Shown here in pieces: positions 1-13,100 of a DNA stretch of 64,000 nucleotides; the stretch's first letter is position 1; every line of letters begins with the position of its first letter. The translations under genes were made by a program, and so were the position numbers. Under the pieces are notes generated by a model that worked only from the letters and a program-made list of their open reading frames with translations, was not told the origin of the DNA and made no database searches. The DNA is from Neospora caninum Liverpool (Eukaryota; Apicomplexa; Conoidasida; Eucoccidiorida; Sarcocystidae), in contig NC_018390.1 in the NCBI RefSeq assembly GCF_000208865.1, positions 5,040,270 to 5,104,269 on the forward strand, written 5' to 3'.

Positions 1-3000
1 CGACACACACACATGGGGGCGTGACAGGGAGCGCGAGAGGTAGAAGTCTCGATAGAGCGCGGCGAGGCGCGCGCGTGTTGGGCGGGGAGTGGGGGCACAG
101 CAAAAACCCGGGGTGGACGAGCCAGGCGTTTCAAAGGAACAGACAAAACGATTTGCGACCGGTTGAAGAACACGATCAACGAATGCAGCTCAAGCGTCTG
201 TGATGCTGACTGGAACCGGTGGAAGGCGAGAGCGCACACGCCGCTGCGATGCAGAGAGGAGGGACTGAGAGGAACTAGAGAGAGTCCAGCATTTGGTCGC
301 GAACGCATTGGGGACAAAGTGAAGAATTTCCCACGGTTCATATGGCCGACTCTCGGCTACCTTTTTCTTTCCGCCGGTGTGTCTGAACCTCTGAGACTTG
401 TACCGGATGTTCGTCCTGTGTTTGAACCCCGTCCTTTGCGGGTTTGGTGCTTATTGGGCTCAAAAGAGAATCTTATTCGTGTAGGCGTCCGCCACACTCT
501 ACTCCGTATACCCGTATTTAATTGCCGGCGTTTTATGTACACGTGTGAAGATATGTGCGCCTTTATACGCATGTAGGGCATGCAATTCTTGCTTCCGTGC
601 AGCGGTGGTTAGTTGCTGGGGACGTCTGGAAAGGAACGGGGAGGGGCGGAATGTGTGCCCTGGTTCTTGAGCCTGCGTGGTGGGAAAAAATGGTGCGCAG
701 GTAACGAGGGAGGATGGAAGTGGGATTGTTACGTTTTGTGGAAGAATCGAAAGGGCGGAGCTCCCTAGGACGCACGGGGAATGCCTGGGACGTTGCCGTC
801 TGTCTCAGGTTTTGCTTTTCGCTGTAGTCGCTTTGCGGCAAGGCAAGAGGGGAAAAAATCACTCGCTTAGCAATGTGGCGAGAGGCCAGGGAGACAAGCA
901 CTCGACTATTATTGCATCGTTTATCGAGGAATCAGTTCGTGTGACAAGGGCACGTTTTTGTCGTGGATTCTGTATCGTAACTGCTTTGGGCATGCGGACG
1001 ACGCTAGAAAACCTTTTTGTTAAGATAGCGAAAACAGGAACTTCTTGCTTGTTTTCAAGTAAACGAGCACTTCTTTTCTCTATGGGAAGCGGAAGTGTGG
1101 CACCGGTACAGAACAAGGCATCAGATGCCGGCGAAATGAACTAATGCGTCAAGGGGCGTTACTTGGTCGACAAAAGTTGCTAATAGAAAATAGAGTTTCT
1201 AGACAGCATTGTAGCTTGCAGGAGCTGGTGTGATCTGCGGAGTCGCCTAGGTGTCGCTTGGGCACATGCCTTTGATGCTGCAGAAAGAAGACTTTCCTAC
1301 ACCGTGCACGGGTAAAGATTTGGCACGAGCGGTGCAGCTTGCAACAGAAGCATATTTACGGAACTGGACAAAACCGCTACCGGAATATACACACTTGTAG
1401 GTACCGAGACTGCCCACTGACAGCTGAAACACTCCCGCGAAATCTAAACGTATGAACATACCTGCCCGAAACAGCATGCGTGGGACACTCGCTTCTTTTG
1501 TTGATCATCGAGCAATCCATGTCAGACGACAGCTTTATCAATGCGTGTCTCGCGAGAGGGCTTTACGGCCAGACATCCGGGGGTAGAGACTTGCAAACTA
1601 TATATGCACCACTAGGCATACAGGCACAAAATTAGCATATACTTACACAACTGACAATGTGTGGGCATTTTACTTAAGTCTTTGAGTATAGGTGGAAACC
1701 ATGGCGATATATTTGTAAGCCGAAAGCGTACACTTTGAGGTCAAATTTGCTTCATGCCGAGGCCCTCCGGGGCCAGATCGCTGCTTTTGCTCTGCATCTG
1801 ATCTCCTTTATCAGCGCTTGGAAACACGGTCAAGTTTCCATGGACAGAACCCCTGCATTGCTCTGAGTCTGCGAGTTGCTTTCCCGCTACTGCAAGAAAG
1901 CATGCATTTGCACTGATAAGGCGGTCAATGTGTTTTGCTCAAAAGCATCTGCTCCAATGACAACGGGTGGCGGTTACACACAGTAAATCTGGTAGTTCTC
2001 CTTGGGTACGGAGACGAAATTGAGTGCTGTATGGATGTACGGAAGCACCTCCTCATGATGTGCCTTATTTTAGCAGGTTGACTTGAGGCTTCCAACTGTG
2101 GTTGCACTCGACTGTTCATACCCCTTCTTTCTTTCCCGTGGCTGTCCTTTGCAGCCTCAAAAAAAACCCACGTAAACCCCGATCGTCGCGGGGGCGTTGC
2201 GCGCACTGCCATCGCCAATGTGTTCCAGACCCCGTTCACGTGTAGAAAGAATTCAAAAGTCGAAAAAGGGCTTGCAGAGGACCGCTTTTCTTGGTCGTTC
2301 CTCCCTTCTGTTTTCTGTTTCTGTCGACCTATGTTGTTCAATGTTTTAGTTTTTCCTGATCCTCGCTGCGTTTGCTTTTCACTATGAACTACTGGACGTC
2401 GTGGCGACTTCCCCGGCCTTGCGCGAGAAAGGCGCCTGTCGAAGGTAAAACCTGGTTGTACTTCTTGCTTATTGCACAACATTGTCATCAAGGCCATTTT
2501 CGCAGTTTTTCCTTTCACTTGTCCCTTCTCTGGCTTTCTTTGGTACCACCAGCTTTCGGCGTGGGCCGCTGCAGTGACACTAAACGAAGAAAACAGCAAG
2601 GGTTTCCTACGTTTTAAGTGATACGATGACGGCCCTAGATGCAATTAAGAACGGATGATGAATCTCCGCCCCCGGGAGTCGAAGAACCAAATCAAATCCC
2701 GTTCCTCGTTCCGGTCAAGGGCATTCGCTTCCTCATGCCAAACTTGCGCATATTCTTTGCTTACTGAGAAACAAAAAATACCCCACTCCGCTTTACGAAA
2801 CTGGGGACAGTCTGCGAGCCACAGCGATGCAATTCTCGTAGCTTCATGCATCGAAGACTGAAACGTTTTTTTCACTTTCTGCGATGATCGGCCCGTTTGC
2901 GTTGACATGCAAGTGCCTCTCAGTGTTTGCGTTACTGCAGTGGAACACAAATTCGTAGAGATACTGTATTTATGGATGTGTACTAGACCTTCGTAGTTTG

Positions 3001-3779
3001 CAGTTCAAACTCCATTCGTCGTTACGTCGAAAGCCATGCTAACTATTGTTTGAAGCAACGGGCCCACGTCAACGGCTCGCCGGCTGACTTCCCGCCAGCC
3101 GTCGGTGTTCCCCGTATTTCCTCCCCGTATTTTCACCGTTTGTTTCTTTGTTTCAGGAGGGGGCGCGAATGGACCGAAAAAAACCTCCCATGTATGCGGC
3201 GAAAGTGAACGAGATGAGCCAGAAACGTCAACAAGTATACGTAGCGCAGCCTTCCTCACGCATCCGCCCCGATGGGCCATGTAAGCCAGCTGTCGGCAAT
3301 GCCGCCACGGCACTTGCCAGAAAAAGTTCGAGGGTTATGCCTTGCTTGTCGTTATGGCACACGCTCAAAGCGCAGTTGTTATCCGTCCCTTTCGCGACCT
3401 GGACTCCAAATAATTACAGCTATCACTCTAGCATTTAGATATACTTCAGAAGCATCTTGTGCATTTGCTAGCGTTCAACATCTAGTTAGAGAAGTAGCAG
3501 CAGTGCTATTCCACAAGCGACTTACATCTTATATGGTAGACTACTGTGCCTCACTTCTCTAGTTTTTCATTTGCATTTCTCTTGATGTGTCGATGTTGGC
3601 ATGTGTGCATTTACTCAACCGCAGATATCAACATGCCTCATCTTGTACACCTGTCTCGTCTTCGCACCCGTTCGCGATGCCGTGCTCTCCCGGTGACGCG
3701 CTACACTCATCCATGTACCTTCGTGCCAGGCGACGCCGCTTGCTGCTGCCGCGTTTGTGTGTTCTTAAAAAATCTTCAG
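1..3779. other. Intergenic / unassigned 5' flank, no gene supported
   Basis: About 3.8 kb upstream of the first recognisable MOB exon. Short open frames occur on both strands, but none shows a known motif, a splice-consistent extension or compositional continuity. The missing N-terminal exon(s) and 5' UTR of the MOB gene must lie here or in an intron just before 3780; I searched for the usual MOB1 N-terminal lysine/proline-rich segment and did not find it. A stretch near 3145-3440 stays open in two frames but resembles nothing I know. Confidence 0.5.
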
Positions 3780-4157
3780 GACCTTGACAGCTGCCAGGGC
3801 CTCTCTGGGGAATCAAGTTCTGCCCCTGGCTGTGAAAATGCCTGCAACTTGTGTGGATCTGAACGAGTGGCTAGCTGTAAAAAGTGCGCTGGACTCCCAC
3901 CGAAGAAGACAACCACGTTCACGCATCTCCGAATGCTTACAAGGAAGACAGTTATGTCCACGCACCAGTGCAGCCTAATCAGCCACCTGCGTACACGCAC
4001 ATAACTGCAGACAGTTCATGTACACATGCCGCTGCAAGTAGGAGTACAGCCGCGCATGCCCTTTTATAGATACGGTTTCATGTATGTGGTCACGTCACCA
4101 CGTATGAGAGCATATATATATATATACTAAACCCAAAACCCTGAAGAGATGCATGCA

Positions 4158-4188
<31 letters not shown>

Positions 4189-5788
4189 CTTTGAGGTGCT
4201 CAGGAAAACTCAGACAATAGTACGCGCAGCGTCTAGGTAGAACTCTGTTTTCGTTTCCGTTGTGAGTCTTCGTCTCCTCAGCCTTTGACGTTTTCAACGA
4301 AGTCCAGTTGGTATGGAGTTTCGTTAAAGACCAATGCCAATGTCGAGGCTTCACAGCTGGAGAGTAAGAGCTGTCGCACGAGGGGGAGGAAATCGAGTAT
4401 CTACGGTATGGCCGCCGCCGAAGGCGAAGGCGTTTCCGCACGTCCCAACCACAAGGCTGCAGTGTGTGCAAACACATCTGTCTACATGGCTGCGTGACAC
4501 GGCAGAGATATATGCATGCAGTGAGACAGGGCATGGGCGGATATATTCATTTACATATGCATGCGCTACAAAACGCCGCAGTCTTGTGTTTTCCTTTCCA
4601 GGCAGGCGCTTCCTGGAGTTGATGGTGAGGCCAGCCACTCTGCGAAGGAGCACGTGAGGCTGATTTGTGTACAATTGAGGAGCCTTCTGCAGGATCCGAC
4701 AATTTTTGTTATTGAGCCAGGTGAGGGCGTGTGCGTCCGGCTTCTCTTTGGTCTCGCAAACGAGGCCACCAATCTGTCGTTCCTCTTTCTTCGGAAAAGA
4801 CAACTCTACACTGGCATTGGCAACGGCACCCGGCAGCGTGCGTGGCGACTTTTGCGTTCCGCATATCTCGACCTGAAGTGTGTGAAGCTAACGCGCTAGA
4901 CTACTTCCTTGTCTGACGCTGCAGGCTCGCCTTTCCCCGATGACTTTCCGCAGCACGTGAGCTTCATCTTATCTCAGCTCATGCAGGTCTACTGCCACAT
5001 CTACAGACAGCATTTTGAGTATCTGGTGGAGGTGAGTTTAGCTCGCCCCAACAAGGGAATGAGCCTCAACGTCTCTGTTTCTCCTTTTCGTCGCCCCGAC
5101 TCTGTCGTTCGTCTCCATCTATCTGTATTAATGCACTGTAGGAACACAGCTATGGCGTGTGACCTTCTTGCTTCTTCTCTCATACCTCGCAGGCTCGTTT
5201 CTGTCTTTGGTTCACGAGGATTTCCTCAACCACCTCAGCGATGCGCCGGCGACCTTTCCGTCTCTTTGATCGATCTGTGAATGTGCGTTCTCCCTCTTCA
5301 ATGTCCCGTGGGGCACTCTTCTGATAGGCCGTGCATGTGTCTACCGCGTGGTGGTCGTCTGCTGTACTTGGTACACGAGCCGACAAAAGGAGCTCGTGAG
5401 ATGATATTTTTCCTTTCCATCTCTTCGCAGACAGACACAGTGGCGTACGTCAATTGCTGCTTCAAGCACGCTCTGCTCTTTGGAGATGAATTCCAGCTGA
5501 TCACCGACAAAGACGTCGCCCCTGTGGCAGTGAGTTGAGCCGTGGTGGAAGCGTGCCTCTCGTGCGTTTGTCTTTTCATCAGCAGTCTGTTCCTTAGTTC
5601 ACCGCACATCTCTTCGCCTCACCTACACTGCCTATTCCTAACGGTCTCGACACCTAACGGTGTGCAAATCGACGCCCGTGATTAAGTGGCCAGTTCGTCG
5701 ACACGTGAGTACACGTATATACGCATGCACTGCCACGAACGGCCGTAGGGTGTCAAGCCACAGGCCGTAAAGCAGCGGAACATTCGTA

Positions 5789-5821
<33 letters not shown>

Positions 5822-6318
5822 GAACAACTACACCTGGACCTGTAGAAGATGCTGTCTGTCGTATCATTGTCCGAGCTAGGAACGCCAGTCTCTGCTGAAG
5901 AAGGAACGGCGTCCCGTGTCAAACTGACAAAAGCAAACAGAATCCGCGACCTATCACAGAGCACCTAGCGCCGACAGATGAACGGGATGAACCCAGAAAC
6001 GTTTTGTAAAATACAATGTACCAGAACACTGAATACGAAGTGGTGGGGTTTCCGTCCTTCATGTGCTCTCAGAATCTCGTGAAGATCTTCCTCGGCCAAG
6101 CCCAGCAGGAGCAGCACCGCGCGTGCGAGGCGACGGACTGGACCTCTCCTGCGGGCTGTCGAAGAGGCAGCGACAGGAATCCAAAGGGCGCAAGCTTGCC
6201 GCCTTACCACTCAAACTGCATGCGCGAAAAAGGACACTTGCTTGGACCAGAAAGTCAGACGACGTGTACAGACGGCCACAGCGACAAGAGTCCGCGGAAC
6301 TCTCAAGCGAGTTTCTAG
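3780..6318 (+). CDS. MOB-family kinase activator (MOB1-like), 5' incomplete
   Basis: MOB proteins bind and activate NDR/LATS-type AGC kinases in mitotic exit and cell-division control. Exons seen: 3780-3883, 4282-4363, 4602-4720, 4925-5031, 5431-5529 and a probable last exon 6073-6318. Phases agree at every junction. Motifs in order match MOB1: LPLAVKMPATCVDLNEWLAV, then FDVFNEVQLVWSFVKDQC, SAKEHVRL..LLQDPTIF, PFPDDFPQHVSFILSQLMQ, CHIYRQHFEYLVE (the H-x4-H zinc pair) and CCFKHALLFGDEFQLI..VAPV. The N-terminal exon was not found, so the start is unknown. Two oddities: the cysteine pair is C-x-C (DQCQC) instead of the family's C-x4-C, and the 4363 donor skips the usual aromatic Y-E-Y segment. 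The last exon adds 81 residues without a recognised motif; otherwise the frame simply reads through the 5529 donor to a TGA two codons later. MOB family is firm; the subfamily and both ends are less so. Confidence 0.82.
5788..5820. repeat. (TA)n microsatellite in MOB intron
   Basis: A 33-base TA run between MOB exons 5431-5529 and 6073-6318. Similar runs lie at 4111-4127 and 4165-4188 in the intron before the exon at 4282. Confidence 0.9.
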
Positions 6319-7137
6319 CTCCCCTCATCTTTAGACTTTCTGCGTAAATGCATATATGCATAGACATAGGTTGAGGTGCATACATGTATATATATATATA
6401 TATATGCACGTACAGAAAGACATGAATCTTTCCTGGGAAACGAATTACTGCACATCACCTGTAGACACACAGAGGGAAGGAAAAAGGGGGAAAAGCGGAG
6501 CGAGACCGACATTCCTCTGGCGGTAACTCCTACTCCGGGTCTACGTTACTCTCCGCGGGAGGGGGGGGGGGGTGAGAGTCTTGGTTCTGCTGTCGTGGAA
6601 GAGCGAGCGCCTCTCCTGATGCCTCTTTTCGCTCGTGTCGCCTTTTCGTGGCTCCAGCAAAAAGTTTTTCCTCTCGGCGTCTCGTTGGACAGCGCTTTCT
6701 TTTCTCTTGTCTCTTCGCTTGGCGTTGTTTTGTCGCTTTCAAAACCTGACACTCTGTCGTTTCGTCGCCTTGAACGCGTGTCCTCGCGTCGTGCTACGGT
6801 CCACATGGAGCTGTTTTTGCTCGGCCCTGGAGCCTCCAAGGCCCTGGGCGCTTGTGGCTGTCGCCTAATATGCGGGTAGGCGCTCACGCACCGGATTCGG
6901 CCGCCCCCGTTTGGAGCCCAAGTGTGGGTCACGCACGCGTTTCCTCCGGTAGGAGTATCTCGGACGTCTCCGAGGTTCCTTGCCAGGGCGGCTCATTGGA
7001 AGAGAGGAAGACCATGAAACATGTGATTCACAGAGAGACACGGAGAGATGCGTGGTGACGCGAGACTGCGAGACAGACTCGCATGTGTCTCCCCTCCGCA
7101 GTCTGTCCCCTTCTCATTTCCGGCGTTCTCCTGCCGC
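6319..7137. other. Convergent intergenic region with (TA)n and G12 tracts
   Basis: Space between the last MOB exon (+) and the stop of the giant gene (-), so it should hold both 3' UTRs. It contains a (TA)n tract at 6386-6405 and a 12-base G run at 6561-6572. A long plus-strand open frame (6376-6879) has no motif and starts inside the TA tract; I do not call it. Confidence 0.5.
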
Positions 7138-10100
7138 TCACAGGGCGATGCATATGCCAATTCGATTCTCGCGCCACTGACGATAGGGATTCACAATTCT
7201 GTAAAACACCGAAATAAACATCAAAACCAAAAACATGGCAACAAAGCGGCCCAAAGCAGATCCACATTTGTACACATATACACACGCAAAATGGCCGAGA
7301 CGCACCTGCAGACACCTCTCTCTGTATATATATATATATAGGCAACCCTATCTAGAGTCCTGTGGATTAACGAATGAGTCCACACCCCAGTGGAGAGGTA
7401 GCCTCTACCTCTGTCCACCGGCGAAGCCATGCATTGCCTTTCCCTATTGTCGGCTCTGTTGTCAAGGGTCGGTGTCAACCGGTTTCGTACAAATTCGCAA
7501 GCGCCAACGACAGCGTAATTTATCCACAGAATGTAAGCTTCAACTAGCTGGAGCCATGCACGAGATGGCCAAACTGTAGATCGTGGAATTCCAAAGGACA
7601 AGGCATCTACGAAGTTTATCCGGGAAGGGAACCTCAGCGACCAGACGTTCTCCGTGAAGCGAGACAGTCTGAGTCTCGCTCTCTCTTTGGTCACGTACCC
7701 CTTTGTGACGTGCAAATGCTGGGAGACGAATGGAAAGCATCGGATGAATACACCACGTAACCCGAAAGGCCTCCCTCGCAGCACGTTTGCAACAGCAGAG
7801 ATAAATGAAGAGATTCCGTAGTCGCGGTTTCGCGGCACGCGGCTCCGGAGATACCGACAACTTACCTCAGAATCCTCGGTTGCTCGCCCTCTGCGTCCAG
7901 CACTCGGTATATGTGGAAGTGGTCGCCCTACACACGGATACACGAAAAGGGAAAACGCACAACGAAGGCCCAAAACCGCTTGACTGTTTGACTCTGGTTC
8001 CCACTTCGGCAATACAAAACGCACGCAGACAGCGACAGCGGACACAGTTTAAACTCGACACAGGCACCTCTCACAGCCCGACTCTCTCCAAACAAACACT
8101 TATATATATACACACGACTCTATAAATATATATATATATATATATATACATATTTAGATACAGATATGTACAACTATATATGTAGGTATGCACATGAGTA
8201 TACGCGAGTCGTGTCGAGGCTTACGTGTTGCTGCGCAAACTGCCACTCCTTGTGAGAGACTTCGAAGAAGGATTTGGATTGCGAGGACGTTGCCTTCACT
8301 TCGATGTAGATCGACTCTGGAAGCGCTGAGCTGCCAACCTGACCATATTTCTGTCGCCAAGCAGAGGCAAGAGAAACGGGGGAAGCACAGATCCGGAAAG
8401 ACCGCAGAGCCTGTCGACCAGTCTCTCTCGAGTCCCGATCCACACACGAACACCAGCAGCAAGTGCAAAATAACTCGCGAAGACGTGCTCCCTTCCTGCC
8501 CCCGTATTCATTGGTGACGCTTAAAGGGAGAAAGGAGGGAAATCGCCTCTGCAAGTTCTCCGTGTCTGGTTTTCTCCCCCTTCCCTTCTGTATCTGCCTT
8601 CTTGTTTTCTCCTGCGCTTGCGTGGTCGTGTGCTCCTTTTCTTCTGCTTCTTACCGTGACAAGAATGTCATACGGCGTCCCGCTCTCTTCGTCCTCGTTC
8701 ACCCACAGAATGCGGCATCTTCCCTCTTGAATCTCGTCCTTGAACTGGAGAGAAAGAAACGAAAAAACGATGCCCTCGCCCCTGCGTCCCGTCCTGTCTG
8801 TCTTGGCGGAGGAAACCCCCTCGGAGGTGGGGAGCTGGCGCCGAGGCGCGACGTCCTCGAAGCTGGTAACAGGCAACGCGGAGGACACGACAAAGAAGAC
8901 ACCAGTCAGATTAGCCGAGCCGAAACGGCTACGGACGTCTCCAAACATGCAGGCAGTGGGCTGTAGGCCGCCTGCGCGATTGTGAAGCTTCACATGTATG
9001 TGTACACAACCTGACCACGCGATCGTCTCCGTTCCTCGCTGTACGCAGTCGCGATGACCAGAGAGCGAAAAGAACGGCGGGAGCGACAGACTGACAGAGC
9101 GGCCGTTTCGCACCGTGGCAGAAAGGGAGAGAAACCGTCAGAGAGCGAAGAGGCAGGCGGCGGGGCAGGACGAGGACAGCAACGAAGGCAAAAAGAGAAG
9201 AGACACGCGACGCCGAGAAAAAGAGGGCGCACACGAAACAACGCAAGCAGTCTCCGTGTGAGACCTAGACGCGTGGGCGCGTTTGTCTGTACAGCTGTCG
9301 AGAGGGCCTTCGACGCCTTCTCGCTTTCTAAAACAGACAAACTTACCCTGGAGGAAGCTCCAGATCCTCTGCAGTGAACGCGCCGAGGCGCAGGGTCTCG
9401 CGAACTCGAACAGCGTTCTCTCTTCTTTCCGATTCGCGTTCTTCTCCCTCGTGGTCTCTTTGTAGACTGTTGAAAGTCTTTCCTGTGTCTTTGGGGTCGC
9501 GACCCAACTCGCCGGCGGCACTCTCTCCCTCAACAACGCCACCCAGCTCTCCGTCTCGCTCTCGTCTGCGCACTTCGCTGTCCTGTTCACTCCCTTCTTT
9601 CGCGCGAAGACGCGGGTCCGTGCTCTCGGTCTCCATGCCTTCTTTGCCGAAAGTGAGGAGCCCTCCAAAGATGTGGGGGACAGTCTGGCGATCCAGGTCA
9701 CTGACGAAGAACTCATCCATGAGCGACTCTCCCCCGTGTTCCTCGCCTGCGTTCCGCACCGCAGTCTCTGGGCCTCGCATGCGTTCCGTGTCCGGTCTCT
9801 GTGCCTCATCAGAGACACTGCCATCTGCGTCCTCTTCCTGGTGGCGTTCGCCTTCCTCTCCGTCCTCGTTTCGTGCCTCGCCGGAACGGGAATTCTGCTT
9901 GGTCTTCAGCTTTTCGTCGCACAGTTTACCGTCGCCATCCCCTTCTACACCTTCGCGCTCTTTCTCCTCGTCGCTGGCGACGCCCTCTCCCAGTTTCCGC
10001 CACGCGTCGTACTCTTGTCTGTCGTCCTCCCTTAGAGCTTCTCGGATCCACTCGTCGGCCCACAAAAGACTTTCTCGCCCTCCATCCGTCGTGGCCAGCC

Positions 10101-13100
10101 TCGCGGGGTCCATCGACCGGGGAACGGCGCCGCCTTCGTCCCCGTCTTTGTCTTCTCCGTGGAGTCTATAGAAGAGAGTGTAGTCGATCGCTGTATCGCC
10201 GGCGCTGCTCCCCGCTCCTGGAACGTCCCGCAGGCCATCTGCACTTTTGCTGGCGGCTTCGTCGCTCTTTCTCGACGCCAGCGACACCGAAGTGGACCGA
10301 AAATCCGACAGAGACGGAAGGCCTTGCGCCGTCAGGAAGCGACAGATTTCGTCTGCGAGGGAAGCCTGCAGGCTGCGATTTTCGGCAGAGCTGCCGGGAG
10401 ACCTTGAGGCGCGTTTCGACCTCTCTGGCGACTGACCTTCGAGCTGCTTGACGAGGAGACACTGGAGCTGTACAGTGTAGCAGAGATGCAGAAACGTTGC
10501 GAGAGCTTCCAACGGTTCGCCGCGCAGGGAAAACACTCGAGAGAATTCTCGGAAGACCTCCGGCGGAAGGGGGACAAAGCGCAGTTGAAACGGCGGGCAG
10601 TCCGGGGCGGCCGGTTGGGTGAACCAGCGGAAGTGGTCTGCCTCCGCGATTGCCAAAAGGAGCGGCAGCGAAGACGGCGCGTCTTCTTGACGAGGACACG
10701 CAGAGAGTTCCTCGTCCTCCAGACTCAGACGGTCGTCTTCCGTTTCCCTGCCGGCGCCTCGATCCTTCTCTCGGGCGCCGTCTTCCACTTCGTCTTCGGC
10801 GCTGCCTCGAAAGCCCAGCAGGAAGGCGTCTTGCCGCTGAACAGGGCTGGCGACGCCAGTCGCGCGGTGAAGGAGACGCAGCCCCAGATCTCCGGTCGCG
10901 TAGAGCTTCAGCTGTCTGAGTCTCACGAAGATTCGAGGCCTTCCGCATGCGCCGTCTGTCGTGTTTGCTTCCCCCTGCGTTTCGGATCGCTCTGCCGGCA
11001 TCTCTGCTCCTTTGACTACGCTGCCTGCGTGCAGAGAGCTGTCCGGCTCCGCAACGAGGAAGCGATAAAGGTGAGGCAGGCGAACGAAAAGGTAGCGACG
11101 GACGAAAGGCAGCAACGCGCAGCAAAGGAGGCGTTTGAGTGAGGGGGCGAGGAAGAGCTCCAGCGCTTCCAGAGGCAGGGGCGGCGAGAACGACCGCGAA
11201 GGAGACAGAGAGAGAAGGCGCGAAGAAGAGTATCCGGCGCCCACCGCTGACCCCGGAGCAGGCAGGGAGGCCGAGGTCCGTCCCGAGGGGCCACGCCGCG
11301 CAGAGCCCCGCGACCCAGGCGAAGGTGCCGACGCGCGAGCAGAACTTGAATTCAATTCTCCACAGAAAGAACTGAAAGAAGTGATTCCAGGGAGAAATGG
11401 AAGGGATGCAGACACTTGACGCACACACTCGGTGTGGAAGAACCGCGCCGCAAATGCCTCGCGAAGAAAGGCCACCCAAAGAGAACGGAACGGAAGCGGT
11501 TTCTCGCGGGTCAGCCTCCACGAGAAACCCGCTGACGGGGGCCAGGCGCCTGCAGGTGGATGAGACATTGAATTCGGAGTTTGGCCGGAGGCGAGAGCGA
11601 TGGCGTCGGGGAAAAGACGCGAGAGACTTCGTTGAAGGCGGAGAACGCCCAGTCGCGCTTCAGCGCGCAAATAGGCTTCGACGTCCCGAACAGATGGGGA
11701 CGGTACAGAAGAGACTCCAGGAACGGCCGAAGCAGAGGACGCGGCCCAAGGCGAGGGAGACAGAATGTGCGCCACCTTCTTCAGCTCTTCTCTCTCAACG
11801 ACTTGGTCGAGAGTCAAAATCGATTCAGGAAGCCAAGTCAGGCGCGAGCGAAGGAGATCCGGCGACGGTCGCGGGTGGGTCTCGTTTGCCTTCTTGCTGC
11901 TCTCGTCGCCGTCCCACCCGCAAGCAGAAGAGTCCGAAGACGCACACGGTGAAGGGGAAGAAGCCGAGACGGTAAACAAGGAAGCAAACGCTGTCCAGAT
12001 CTCCGCGTCGCGTTCGTAGGCGACAAGAGACAATCCGTCGCGGGGAGGTACCCAAATGATGCGTCCTTCTTCCAGTCTTGTCTGTCGAGACTCTTCCTCG
12101 TGTTTGGGGATGTCTTCTTCATTGAACCACCCATCTCGATGCGCAGGGCTGTCTCCGTCGCCTCCGCCGTTCTGACACGACGGGCCCTGTGTTTCCTCAC
12201 TGGTCTGCTTCGCGGGGAAGGGGGCAGAGACACCTGTCTCTGCGCAGGCTCGCGCGGGGCGGGAGGCAGGGACGCACGTGGGGATGATTGGCAGCTCCCA
12301 GAAAAGGGCCCTGAGTCTCCTCATTGTCGCGTCTGTCTCTTCCTCGCGCCTTCGTCTGGCCTCCTCTGCGACGCCCACTCGCGCCTCGGCGGCCGACCCC
12401 GCTCTTTCCTTGCAGTCCTGGCCGCTGCGCGTCGCCTCCACCGGTGAACCTTGCCGCCCACTGATATGTTCGTCCCTCTCCTGCTTCTCCTCCTCGCTCT
12501 CCCCGTCGCTAAAAATGCGTCCCTGGTCGAGCCCCGACTTGTTCCTGTGGCGCGTCGCCCAGCCCCGCTCCCCTCTGGCGTTCAAGTGCGGATGCAGCAG
12601 TCGGCCGCGGGCGTCAGCCGCGAGGAGACTGGTCGCAAGGCTTTTCGTCCTGGCAGAGAGAGCCGAGACTACGTCGCTTCGCCGCTCTTGCTCGAGGAGT
12701 TCGCAGGCGAAGAAAAGGAGAAGAAGAACCGCCTGCGTCGTCCGACTTTCCTCCGACAAAACACTCCTGGGGCCCTGCGGCAGCCACGCAGACGAAGGTG
12801 ACGGGTTGGAGACAGGCGAAGAAGCAAAGGAGAGACCAGAGGCCGACGTCAACGAGCGTGGAGGGGCCTCGCCGTTTCCTAGGTCTTCTCTCGCCAGATT
12901 CACAAGTCTTGTCTCTGCTGCCAGCTCCGATTTTCTCGGTGCGCCCGCCTCCCGCTTTCTTCCTCCCCTCCGCCGCCTTCCGTGGATGTGTCCCTCGACC
13001 CGTGGCACGTCGCGCCTCTGCGCTTCGTCTTCTGAGGTTGTCAGCTTCAGCAAAGCATCGAAGCAGTCCGGCAGGGAAGGGTTTGGGCGCATCTCTGCAA

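Noticed and set aside
4365..4367. In-frame TAA taken as proof that the MOB gene is a pseudogene
   Set aside because: A standard GTAAGA donor overlaps it and all other junctions and motifs are intact, so normal splicing explains the stop; the oddity is kept as a finding.
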